DNA of 64,000 nt from Sphingobacteriales bacterium (GTDB lineage: Bacteria; Bacteroidota; Bacteroidia; Chitinophagales; Chitinophagaceae): assembly GCA_004144185.1 (NCBI GenBank), contig SEFP01000001.1, positions 930,001 to 994,000 of the forward strand, read 5' to 3'. A program made the position numbers and the translations under genes. Shown here in pieces: positions 35,094 through 44,700 of the stretch. The number at the start of each line of letters is the position of its first letter. Positions within the stretch are counted from its first letter, which is position 1. A model generated the notes under the pieces. It was not told where the DNA came from. It was given only the letters and a program-made list of their open reading frames with translations, and did not search any database.

Positions 35094-35136
35094 CGTTCCT
35101 ATCCTATTTAAGTAACCCTTTCCCACACCCGCCTGT

Positions 35137-36108
35137 ATGCAATTTCTGGAATTTGAAAAGCCGCTCGAAGACCTGTACCAACAAATCGACAAGCTGCGTG
35201 AGGTGTCGGAAAAAAACAAGCTCGATGTCAGCGCGTCTATCGCGGAGCTGCAAAGCACCATCGAGGAAAAACGCACCGATCTCTACAACAATCTGACGCC
35301 CTGGCAACGGGTACAGGTATCGCGCCATCCGGAACGACCGTACACGCTTCATTACATCGAACAGATCTTTACCGGATTTACCGAACTGCACGGCGACCGG
35401 CAGGTGAAAGACGATAAAGCCATGGTGGGCGGGATGGCCGAACTGAACGACATGCCCGTGATGATCATCGGTCAGCAGAAAGGTACCAATACCAAGATGC
35501 GGCAGCTGCGCAACTTCGGTATGGCCAATCCGGAAGGGTACCGTAAAGCACTGCGCCTGATGAAACTGGCGGAGAAGTTTAACCGTCCCATCATCACCTT
35601 TATCGACACGCCTGGTGCTTACCCGGGTATCGAAGCCGAAGAACGCGGTCAGGGTGAAGCCATTGCCCGGAACCTGTTTGAAATGATCAACCTGACCGTA
35701 CCGGTGATCTGCGTCATCATCGGCGAAGGCGCTTCGGGCGGCGCACTGGGCATCGGTATCGGCGATCGTGTAGCTATGCTCGAAAACACCTGGTACAGCG
35801 TGATCTCACCCGAATCCTGCTCCTCGATCCTGTGGCGCGACTGGGACCATAAAGAACAGGCGGCTACGCAACTGCGCCTCACCAGCGAAGACATGAAAGG
35901 CTTTGAGCTGGTGGATGATGTATTGCGCGAACCCCTGGGCGGTGCACACAACAAGCCCGAGGAAATGGCTGCAACCCTGAAAGACTATCTGATCCGGACG
36001 CTGGGCGAGTTGATGCCTATAAATGCTGAAACCCGCATCGATACCCGCATCGAGAAATATTGCCGCATGGGCCGCTTTGTTGAGTTGGAACCCGGCGAAC
36101 AACCTTAA
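35137..36108 (+). CDS. accA: Acetyl-CoA carboxylase carboxyltransferase subunit alpha
   Basis: The alpha half of the carboxyltransferase moves CO2 from carboxybiotin to acetyl-CoA to make malonyl-CoA. The 323-residue product has the N-terminal helical arm ([19 protein letters not shown]) and a crotonase-fold core. Conserved motifs are [62 protein letters not shown] and [18 protein letters not shown]. Cytoplasmic, working with AccD and biotinylated AccB, which are not in this window. It is 81 bp upstream of dapA on the same strand. Confidence 0.97.
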   Translation: MQFLEFEKPLEDLYQQIDKLREVSEKNKLDVSASIAELQSTIEEKRTDLYNNLTPWQRVQVSRHPERPYTLHYIEQIFTGFTELHGDRQVKDDKAMVGGMAELNDMPVMIIGQQKGTNTKMRQLRNFGMANPEGYRKALRLMKLAEKFNRPIITFIDTPGAYPGIEAEERGQGEAIARNLFEMINLTVPVICVIIGEGASGGALGIGIGDRVAMLENTWYSVISPESCSSILWRDWDHKEQAATQLRLTSEDMKGFELVDDVLREPLGGAHNKPEEMAATLKDYLIRTLGELMPINAETRIDTRIEKYCRMGRFVELEPGEQP

Positions 36109-36189
36109 AAAATTCCCGGCAGACGATCGCTGCCTTTTGAAGACGCTTCCTTTTTACCCTTTAAGCTCCGGCGTACTGCCTGCTGTCTT

Positions 36190-37056
36190 ATGCATCTTTT
36201 TTCCGGAACCGGCGTAGCCCTGATCACGCCTTTTGACACCAACGGCCAGGTCGATTTTGAGGCGCTGGACCGCGTTGTAGAGCATGTAATTACCGGACAG
36301 GTCGAGTACCTCGTGGCATTGGGCACGACTGGTGAAACACCTACGCTTACCCATGCCGAAAAGCTGGCCCTGCTGCGGGCGATTGTCCGGAAAACAGCCG
36401 GACGGGTGCCGGTGGTGTGCGGGGCCGGTGGTAATCATACCACCGGGGTTATTGACTGGATTCAGGAGGTGCAACAGGAAGGTATTGCCGGATTGCTGTC
36501 GGTAGTTCCCTACTACAACAAACCCTCCCAGGAAGGCATCTACCAGCATTTTGCAGCGATAGCTGCCAGCACGGAGCTGCCCATTATCCTGTACAATGTA
36601 CCGGGCCGGACGGTGACCAATATGCTGCCGGCAACAACCCTGCGACTGGCGCAGGATTTCAACCATATCGTAGCCATCAAGGAAGCCAGCGGTTCCCTGC
36701 CGCAATGTATGGAACTGGTAGCCAGTGCGCCCGATGGGTTTGCAGTGCTGTCCGGCGATGATGATCTGGTGCTGGCGCAACTGGCCTGCGGGATGCACGG
36801 CGTAATCTCGGTGGCGGCCAACTGCTACCCCAAAGACTTTTCGGATTTGGTGCGCGCAGGCCTGGCCAATGGTTTCCCGGCTGCCCGGACGCTGCATTAC
36901 AAACTGCTGCCTGCTGTCAAACTGCTGTTTGCTGAAGGCAACCCAACCGGTGCCAAGGCAGTGCTCCACCAGATGGGACTGTGCCAGAACGTACTCCGGT
37001 TGCCGCTCATCGCCGCGTCGGAATCGTTATACGGACAACTTCAGAACGCGATTTAA
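36190..37056 (+). CDS. dapA: 4-hydroxy-tetrahydrodipicolinate synthase
   Basis: DapA condenses pyruvate with aspartate semialdehyde in the lysine/diaminopimelate pathway. The 288-residue TIM barrel shows GTGVALITPF, the substrate loop LGTTGETPTL and the catalytic Tyr in LYNVPGRTV. The Schiff-base Lys is in HIVAIKEASGS. It lies between accA and a metallo-hydrolase on the plus strand, with an 81-bp gap before and about 12 bp after. Homotetramer in the cytoplasm is usual. Confidence 0.97.
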   Translation: MHLFSGTGVALITPFDTNGQVDFEALDRVVEHVITGQVEYLVALGTTGETPTLTHAEKLALLRAIVRKTAGRVPVVCGAGGNHTTGVIDWIQEVQQEGIAGLLSVVPYYNKPSQEGIYQHFAAIAASTELPIILYNVPGRTVTNMLPATTLRLAQDFNHIVAIKEASGSLPQCMELVASAPDGFAVLSGDDDLVLAQLACGMHGVISVAANCYPKDFSDLVRAGLANGFPAARTLHYKLLPAVKLLFAEGNPTGAKAVLHQMGLCQNVLRLPLIAASESLYGQLQNAI

Positions 37057-37067
37057 TTGGTTCCGGA

Positions 37068-38210
37068 ATGGTTTTAAGCGGCCTTCCGGATCGGTTCAAG
37101 AAGATGCTCCAACAAAACGCCCGAACCGCTCCCGGCCTGTTGTTTGTAGGCCTGACAATCTTTGCTTCTTTTGCTATGACCGCTGTCGCATCCGCGCAAA
37201 CCAACCGCTCGCGCACTGCGCGCATCCGGCAATCGCCTAACTACCGGGAGGGCGCATTCCAAAACCTGGAGGTCACGCCCGCCCTTACGGAAGGGTACAG
37301 CATGCCGAAGATTTTGTTTCAGGCGCTGTTCCGGAAAAGCCCCCACATCAAGCCTTCCGGAATCATTCCGTCGATTAAAACCAACCTGCATACCCTGCCG
37401 CCGGATAGTAATGTGCTGATCTGGTTTGGACACTCGTCGTATTTCATGCAGGTAGGCGGACTTAAAATTCTGGTGGATCCGGTTCTGAGCGGCCACGCGG
37501 CACCGGTATCGTTTATGGTGCGTGCATTCAACGGCGCAAATACCTACTCGGTGGCCGATCTTCCGAAAGTCGATTACCTGCTGATTAGCCACGATCATTA
37601 CGATCATCTCGACAAAGAAACCGTAAAAGCACTTCAACCCAACGTAGGTCAGGTGATCTGCGGACTGGGCGTCGGGGCCATCCTCGAACGCTGGGGCTAT
37701 CCCGGATCACAGGTGATTGAAGCCGACTGGAATGAAACGATTCCGCTCCGGGATGGCAGCATCCTCCATACCCTACCGGCCCGCCACTTTTCCGGAAGAG
37801 GGCTGCGGCGCAATCAAACCCTGTGGCTGTCGTACCTGCTTCAAACGCCGGCCGGAAAATTCTTTCTGGGCGGGGACAGCGGGTACGGAACGCATTTTGC
37901 GCAGATCGGCGCCCGGTATGGCCCGATTGACCTGGCGATTCTTGAAAACGGTCAATACAACAAAGCCTGGCATTACATCCACTGCCTTCCGGAAGAAACG
38001 CTTCAGGCGGCCCGTGATTTAGGCGCCCGAAACCTGATGCCGGTTCACAACTCCAAGTTTTCGCTGGCCCTGCACAGCTGGAACGAGCCGATGGATTCGC
38101 TGACCAAACTGAATGCATCCGGAAACGCCCTTCACCTGGTGCGGCCCCGCATTGGCGAGCCCGTGATCCTAACCGACAGTACGAAAGAATGGTCGCCCTG
38201 GTGGGACTAG
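37068..38210 (+). CDS. MBL-fold metal-dependent hydrolase with N-terminal signal/anchor
   Basis: The 380-residue product belongs to the metallo-beta-lactamase fold, closest in layout to UlaG/NAPE-PLD-like hydrolases. The metal site is SHDHYDHLD (HxHxDH). GHSSYFMQVGGLKILVDPVLSG precedes it, and LPARHFSGRGL, FLGGDSGYG and MPVHNSKFSLALHSW supply later ligands. A hydrophobic N-terminal segment (LLFVGLTIFASFAMTAVASA) indicates export or anchoring. Starts at ATG 37068 (12 bp after dapA) and ATG 37104 are both possible; the second gives a more compact signal. The substrate is unknown; N-acyl phospholipids are one possibility from family. Confidence 0.88.
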   Translation: MVLSGLPDRFKKMLQQNARTAPGLLFVGLTIFASFAMTAVASAQTNRSRTARIRQSPNYREGAFQNLEVTPALTEGYSMPKILFQALFRKSPHIKPSGIIPSIKTNLHTLPPDSNVLIWFGHSSYFMQVGGLKILVDPVLSGHAAPVSFMVRAFNGANTYSVADLPKVDYLLISHDHYDHLDKETVKALQPNVGQVICGLGVGAILERWGYPGSQVIEADWNETIPLRDGSILHTLPARHFSGRGLRRNQTLWLSYLLQTPAGKFFLGGDSGYGTHFAQIGARYGPIDLAILENGQYNKAWHYIHCLPEETLQAARDLGARNLMPVHNSKFSLALHSWNEPMDSLTKLNASGNALHLVRPRIGEPVILTDSTKEWSPWWD

Positions 38211-38216
38211 ATCCGG

Positions 38217-40634
38217 TTACCGGCGTTTGGCGTAATCGCGCAGGTAATCGCAACCCAGCACTGCATGCTCATAAAACGGAGTTCCGGAACTTTCCGTTTT
38301 CAGCCGGGAGAAATACGGATTCTTCAGGCTGTACCGGTAATAGGTTTTCTCATTCATATTGTACCGGTAGTACTCTTCCTTGGGCATCGGCGCACGTTTC
38401 TGCCAGCATTTCGCTGCCATGAACAGTGCCTGGGCTTTGGTTTCCGGATTAGTAGCCGCAGCAGCTGCCTGTACAAATTTTTGCTCTGCTTCGGTAGGAT
38501 TGTAATACTGCGTTTGCACAACCGACAAGAGCCGACGGGCAGTATCCGCATAGTAGGCATAGGCATCCACACCACTGCGGTAATAGTCCCAGGCGCGGTG
38601 CGCTTTGCTGTAATACGTCAGCGCATATAAACCAAGTCCTTGTTTGAGCAAACTTTCGGCGTCGGTTTTACCCTCCAAAGCCACCATAGCTTCTGCAAAG
38701 GTTTTTTTAGTGATCATCCGGCCACTATCAGCAGCGGTGGCTTCGATAGGGTCATCGATATCAACGGTAAACGGATCCGGAAACGGATGGCGGGCCAGTA
38801 CCTGGGGACTGGATTTCCGGAAGGCCTCCAAAGCAGCAGCAAACCGGTGGTCGCGCAGCTGGCGGGTGCCTTCCAGTTCATATACCACCGGCAGCGAATA
38901 CGGATTACCACTGCGCAACCACTGGTCGAACGGACGTACCGACGTACTGGCCGAGAAGGTTTTCAGAGCTTCAAACTGATCGGTGCCAATCTGTTGCAGC
39001 AACAAGCCCGATTCATCCATAAAATCTTCCGCTACGCTATAGACCATCCCAGTATCGCCCCAGGTCCGCTGGGAGCGGGCCAGGGCATAGATAGCTTTTA
39101 CAGTGTCTTTTTGCTTCAGGTAATAGGCCGTGAGATAGGCGTTGGTGAAATCCCGGTAGGTCTTGTCCAGGCGTTGGGAGACCGACCGGCGCTGATCCAG
39201 CCATTGCAGGTACGGCAACATCGCGGCTTCCGTTTCGGACGTAATACGATCGGACTGACGGCTGACAGCCAGCAGTTTGATGACTGACAACTGGTCGCGC
39301 ATCCGGTCGGTAAGGGGCAGGGATTCCGCTACTTTAAGTTTGGCTTCGCAGGCAGCGTTATTTTGATTGACAAAGGCCAGATACGCACCCGCCAGCGGCC
39401 AGAATGCATTTTGTTTATTGCCGGAAGAAGCCCCGATCCGGTCAATCAGTCCGGCCAGTACTTCGGAATACGCCTTGTACGCCACGCGCATCGAATCCAG
39501 TTGCCGTCCTTGCGCATTGGGTCCCCAGTAGCCATTCAGATAATAGGCATAACTGTTGAACGCCGTCCGGCTGCCGGTCCACTGCACCGACAGATAGCGC
39601 TCCTCGATCTTATTGATTTCACGGGTGACCAATGCGTCCAGTCCGGCTACCGTCGGATCTTCGGCCAGTGCCTGTTCAATGTCGGTTTGCGCCTGATCGT
39701 ACGCCATCAAACCATTCAGGACATGGACCACCGCCCGTTCGTGGGAAGTTTTGCACCGTTTGAGGACAGCCGCCGCGTTATCAGGGCCTTTGCTCCAGTC
39801 GTACGAGATAAAGGCATTTCGTTTCCACTCGTCGCCGCGATCGAACAGCAGGCTGTAGCGATAGGCCGCTTCCGGAAGCTGTTTGAGTTTGTAGTACGCA
39901 CCGGCCTGCAACCCCAGCATACGGGACGCCATATTGGAGGCATCTTTGGGCGCCAGGCTATCGTAGAGATTCAACACCTCACGATACAGCCCGCCGGTAA
40001 ACGCCAGTCGCTGCAATTGATAGGCATACCGGTCGCGGAAGAACGGCTTCTGTGCCGCCCGGTAGAGCTGCCGGCCATTGCTGCTCAACCGCTGCACAGT
40101 CGCTTTATCAGGCGGTGGCGGTGGGTTCCAGGGATCGGCCGCCGCTGCATTCGCAATGGGTTGGACCTGTTTGGCATACATCAGATAGCCCAGTGCTTCC
40201 AGATCGCGTGAGTTCCGGAACCACTGCGTCATCGGGTTCTGCTCATAGGCCGCTTCCAATCCGGAAGAAGTCCCTTTTTCGACTTCAGCATACAGAGACG
40301 CCAGTGCCGACCGGGGATAGGTATATACAAAGCTGTCGACTGCCGCGAGCGGTACGCCCGTATAAGAAGCCCACTCGGCGCGATTGCCATCGGTGGTATC
40401 CAGCGCGTACACGCTGTCTTGGCTGTACCAGGTCTCATACAGCAGTCCGGTGTAGGCGGAATACCGGAACGGTTCAAAACTTCCGGAGCGAACCAGTTGA
40501 TTGTCGAAAAAAGACGGGAAGTAGTCTTCCGGATCGGGCGAAGGACCGCACGCCACTACAATTTGTTCGGCCGTAAGTAGCAAGACGGTGCTAACGAGCG
40601 CTTTGAAGGATTGTTTCCAGTTGAGCCGGGCCAT
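38217..40634 (-). CDS. Large helical-repeat protein starting ACGPSPDPEDYF (pair member 2)
   Basis: The 805-residue product has a signal sequence ending VVACGPSPDPEDYFPSFF; the Cys could be lipidated, but the preceding residues are not an ideal lipobox. The rest is almost all helical with TPR-like segments (MASRMLGLQAGAYYKLKQLPEAAYRYSLLFD, ALFMAAKCWQKR). It may be an outer-membrane-associated scaffold. I recognise the CGPxxDPxDYxxSFF opening as typical of Bacteroidota proteins without known function. Its start overlaps the end of the upstream gene by 44 bp, so the two are coupled and probably act together. Confidence 0.8.
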   Translation of the reverse strand: MARLNWKQSFKALVSTVLLLTAEQIVVACGPSPDPEDYFPSFFDNQLVRSGSFEPFRYSAYTGLLYETWYSQDSVYALDTTDGNRAEWASYTGVPLAAVDSFVYTYPRSALASLYAEVEKGTSSGLEAAYEQNPMTQWFRNSRDLEALGYLMYAKQVQPIANAAAADPWNPPPPPDKATVQRLSSNGRQLYRAAQKPFFRDRYAYQLQRLAFTGGLYREVLNLYDSLAPKDASNMASRMLGLQAGAYYKLKQLPEAAYRYSLLFDRGDEWKRNAFISYDWSKGPDNAAAVLKRCKTSHERAVVHVLNGLMAYDQAQTDIEQALAEDPTVAGLDALVTREINKIEERYLSVQWTGSRTAFNSYAYYLNGYWGPNAQGRQLDSMRVAYKAYSEVLAGLIDRIGASSGNKQNAFWPLAGAYLAFVNQNNAACEAKLKVAESLPLTDRMRDQLSVIKLLAVSRQSDRITSETEAAMLPYLQWLDQRRSVSQRLDKTYRDFTNAYLTAYYLKQKDTVKAIYALARSQRTWGDTGMVYSVAEDFMDESGLLLQQIGTDQFEALKTFSASTSVRPFDQWLRSGNPYSLPVVYELEGTRQLRDHRFAAALEAFRKSSPQVLARHPFPDPFTVDIDDPIEATAADSGRMITKKTFAEAMVALEGKTDAESLLKQGLGLYALTYYSKAHRAWDYYRSGVDAYAYYADTARRLLSVVQTQYYNPTEAEQKFVQAAAAATNPETKAQALFMAAKCWQKRAPMPKEEYYRYNMNEKTYYRYSLKNPYFSRLKTESSGTPFYEHAVLGCDYLRDYAKRR

Positions 40635-41616
40635 AGCGGGTTAAGTTTTCCGGAGCGAGGTGATAAAAGGCGAGTGTAAACGGGTTGGAAATCTTACGGG
40701 CAACATACGCGGTGACAGCCGCTACGGCGTCCGGTTGCGGAGATTCCGCTTTCAGGAGATCGCCTTGCTGTAGCTGGTAGCCGGCCCACTCACGGGTTTG
40801 TGTGCAGGTGTAAAGGTTAGCCTTTCCGGTCGTTTTCAGAAATGGCTGTTTCGCCAGCTGTTCCGGATCTACGCTACGCAGAATGCCCAGAAACCGTCCC
40901 TGCCGGTACCAGAGCGTCCAGCGGAAGATCGGCACGGCCAGATCCAATGGAACCGGATATTGATCGAGCGTTTGTAGGTAGTCTTTGGCGGTCGCTACAT
41001 CCAGAATGGAGTTGCCGGCGTTCGGTGTCCGGAAATCGCCCATGTTGTACGCCATCAACATACAACGATTGGCCGGAGGGGTGCCGCTTTGCGCGCGAAA
41101 CTTGACCTGATGCAGCCGTAAGGTCACTGATAAGGTTTTTTGCTGCACAAATGGCTGAGCTTTCAACGTCCGAAGCAGTTCAAAATATGTGGCAGCCGTT
41201 TTGGCTGACCAGTCGCAGTCGATTTGAATTTCGGATACCGTCCAGTGCTGCTGCCGACAGAAGGTTTCGGTAAAACTGGAGAGCTGTTGCGCCAGCCGTT
41301 GGATTTGTGCAGGCTGCTTTAGATGCCTGAGCACAGCCGCTTCCAGGAAGATGACCGGAATTAGGGTAGCTTCCGGAAAAACAGGTGTTGATAGTTGGAT
41401 CACATCATGCGGTACAGCTGCCGTGCCGTTCCAACCCACATCACACAGCCGCAGGTACAGCTTCTGGCCACCTACGTTCCGGAACACCCGGGTCGTACCT
41501 GAATCGGTTTGCCAGCTTGTTTTCCAGTAGTAAAAGCTTGGTGTAACGGTATTGGAGGTCGTACAGGCACCGAACCAGATGACTACCAGCAATAATAGTA
41601 AAAGTCGTGCGGCCAT
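40591..41616 (-). CDS. TIM-barrel-like lipoprotein (pair member 1)
   Basis: The 341-residue product has a lipoprotein signal (LLLLLLVVIWFGACTT). The body has FYYWKTSWQ, LYLRLCDVGW, VIQLSTPVFPEATLIPVIFLEAAVL and IQIDCDWSAKTAATYFELLRTL. CMLMAYNMGDF and PLDLAVPIFRWTLWYRQGRFLGIL follow. Alternating hydrophobic strands ending in D/W and helices suggest a glycoside-hydrolase-like (beta/alpha)8 barrel. Catalytic acids cannot be fixed. The start is ATG 41616, since the longer frame begins at TTG. GACTTTTG (41626-41633) is a near -7 box 9 nt upstream. It overlaps the next gene by 44 bp. Confidence 0.78.
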   Translation of the reverse strand: MAARLLLLLLVVIWFGACTTSNTVTPSFYYWKTSWQTDSGTTRVFRNVGGQKLYLRLCDVGWNGTAAVPHDVIQLSTPVFPEATLIPVIFLEAAVLRHLKQPAQIQRLAQQLSSFTETFCRQQHWTVSEIQIDCDWSAKTAATYFELLRTLKAQPFVQQKTLSVTLRLHQVKFRAQSGTPPANRCMLMAYNMGDFRTPNAGNSILDVATAKDYLQTLDQYPVPLDLAVPIFRWTLWYRQGRFLGILRSVDPEQLAKQPFLKTTGKANLYTCTQTREWAGYQLQQGDLLKAESPQPDAVAAVTAYVARKISNPFTLAFYHLAPENLTRYGPAQLETILQSAR

Positions 41617-41660
41617 TTCCAAGCGCAAAAGTCCGCGTACCTGTTGGATTCTGCAATAAA

Positions 41661-41697
41661 AAAACGGTCTTTCTGCGCGGGGCAGAAAGACCGTTTT
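41661..41697. terminator. Terminator of the giant T9SS gene
   Basis: A perfect 16-bp stem (41661-41676 with 41682-41697, loop GCGGG) is bordered by A/T runs, 37 bp after the minus-strand stop at 41735. The upstream boundary of the next minus-strand gene follows. Confidence 0.88.
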
Positions 41698-41734
41698 GGA
41701 ATCGTCCGGATCCTTTCGGACCTGACCTTATTAC

Positions 41735-44700
41735 TTATTGAACGATCAGCTTGCGAACGATGCGCTCGTTGTCGGCTTTCAGTTCTACGAAGTACACTCC
41801 ACGAGCGTGTTCTTTCAGATCAACGATTGTCTCAAAGCGGGTTCCTACGTTGCTGAAGGATTTTTTCTGCAGCACCTGACCAGTCATGGTGGTTACAGTC
41901 ATTTCCACTTCTTTGATCGCTACCTGTGTATTCAGTTCCAGTTTAGATGTACCCGTAGTTGGGTTCGGGAACAGATTGAACGAGCTTACGTTGCTGGCAG
42001 TATTCACACCCAGCGGGCAGCCTGCGCAATGGAACATCACCCGGAAGTCTTCGGTTTCACCAGAGAGGTATGTACCACAGCCTTCGTCAGAAGCCACGCT
42101 TGGACCGGTGTCTTCGTTGAGGATAATCCGCATCAGGGTCGGCACATTCTGAATGACTTGCTGAGCCGGAATCCGAACCGCCATATTATCGAGATAATAG
42201 TTATTGGCAGCGGTGTACGCGGTCAGGATACGCTCAGATGGATAACCGGCCGGTGGATTTACCTGGAAGGACAGATCCTGGTTGTAGTCAATGAAGACCG
42301 TCACTTTAGCATCCTTGTGTGTAGCGCCGCGGATGATATGGTACACATCCAGTTCGTAGGCAGAATCGGCCCACAGGTGAATGATCTGGCTGTTATCGGC
42401 GTGGTTGGTCCATTTCTTCGTAGCGGCCGGGTTGAGCAGGTGTGGACCTGCACCACCTTGCTGGAAGGTATAGCTGCTGATGGATACCGAACCGATATCG
42501 CTGCTGTCGCGCTTGCCATCAGTACCGCCGGTTGCAAAGCTTGGGCAGTAGCATTCGGTAGACGGACGCAGACCCACATTTACTACGTTGGAGTAGCTCT
42601 GTGCACCGTTGTTACAGAACATGGTATAGCGGTAGCCGCTGTTGGCCTGTACAATGGTTGAGATCGTATCGGTATTTGGAGTACCGATGTTCTGCCAGCT
42701 GGCGCCGTTGTTAACGGTACGCTGCCATTGACGGGTGATACCATAGATTTCTTTCTGATAGCTGGTATCCCAGAGGGTGACCGGATAGCCCAGACAGATC
42801 GCCGTATCAGAGATAGAGGCAGTACCTGCGTTTACGCTGCTGAATCCGCTGCATGGAGCAAAGCGCAGCTCAATCAGGTAATCTTCCGTTTCACCATATC
42901 CGGCGTTCTGTCCACATGGAGCAGGGGTACCGGTAGGAGACATCAGTGTCAACCGCAGTCCTGTAAGGCCCGGGGTAGCGTTGGATGGAACCTGGAAGGT
43001 GCCGCTCACACGGTACGGAGTGGTTCCGGAACCACTGGTCGTCAGGTTCAGGACACGCTCAGTCAGCGGATCGAATACACCGTCACGGTTAAAGTCAATC
43101 CATCCGGCAACCGTAGCCGCGTTGTTAGTTGCATAAGAAATCTGCTGGATATCTACCCGATAGGTACTATCGCGATACATCGGTACTGCTGGCAGGTTCT
43201 GGAAGTTGCTGTAAGCATTGACAGCGGTTGGGTTGCTGCTGACCGGAGAAGCGATGCCATTGGTAAGCAGTACGTTTCCGGATGGAGAATTCCGCACGGT
43301 TACGTTGCCGATGTTCTCACCAAACTGAGTAGCCGTGATCGGATACTGCGGGTTGGTTTGGCAATAGCAATAGTAGAAGTCAGCCAGTTTTACCAGTCGG
43401 GCAGCCGTGTACGTGCTGTCCTGTCCACAACGGACCCGAAGGCGGAACCAGGTATTCTGTGTAATGCTGGTGCTGAAGTACGGCGTAGTAGCACCGGCGA
43501 TCGCTGTGAATCCGGTCGTTGGGCTGGCAGTTGAACGCTCCCAGGTATAAGACAGATTTCCGGCTTGTGAGATATTGCTAACAGACAAACGGAACGGGCG
43601 GCTTGGGCAAACATCTGCAACGCTATCCACGGTGCCGGCAATCGGTGCACCACTGCACGGAGGCAGTACCTGTACATAATCGATACCGATATCCTGCTGG
43701 GTCGTCTGAGACGTAGCCTGGAAGCGGATGACTGTTTTTGCTGAATCGGATGGCAATACAAATACTTTCTGCTCCCATCCGGCTGTGCTCCGGACTACAC
43801 CCAGGCGGGTGAAGCGCAAACCACCGTCACGGGAATAGGAAACCTGCAGGGAATCTGCATTTCCGGAAGTCCGGTTAGGCATATTTACAAAGAAGCGCAG
43901 TTCTTTATCACCGGCAACGGAGCTACAATCTATATAGTTGTAAAGAGTACCAGTAGAGCCGTTTGGCGTAGCAGCCGCATTGTGGAAGCGGGCAGCATAC
44001 GTATCGACAGCAGCAGCTGGCAAACCAGGCCACCACTGACCAGCAATCAGGCTGGTCCAGGCAGCAGTGTTACCCTGATCGTTCCGGCGCCAGGAACGGT
44101 TCCCTGTGTTAGGAACGTTGGTCCAGTTGGCAGACGGAATATCTGTGTTGGAGCAACGGCTGGTCCAGTTTTCAAAGTTTTCGGTAAACGGCAGGGCGGC
44201 ATAAGCAGGCGCAGGAGCAGTAGTGGCGTCCAGCTGAATTACATTGCTGTACGATTCAAGACCGGAACCGCGACATACCACCCGTGCACGCACCCAGGTA
44301 GTTTGAAGCAATGGTGGGGTACTCCAGCGATAGTTTCCAAAAGTAGACTGATAGGTTGAGAACCCGGCAGTGGCACTGGTGGTAGATGCCTGCCACTCGA
44401 TCAGCAGATTTCCGGCAAACGATGTTCCGGAAAGATTGAACACAGCCGTATCACCTGGGCAGATATTCGCCGGAGAATTGGTTCCGATGGTTCCGGCTAC
44501 TGGTTGTCCTACACACGGAGGCGCTACATATACGGAGTCAATGCCAATATCGCTGCTGGTATTTGTTGAAGTACGACGACCGCTGAAACGGATAATGGTT
44601 GCTGGCCGATCAGATTGGAATGGAACAACACGCAGTCTCCAGCCGGCAGCGGTATCATACCCTGCAATTTGATTGAAGGTCAGCCCACCATCTGTTGAAA

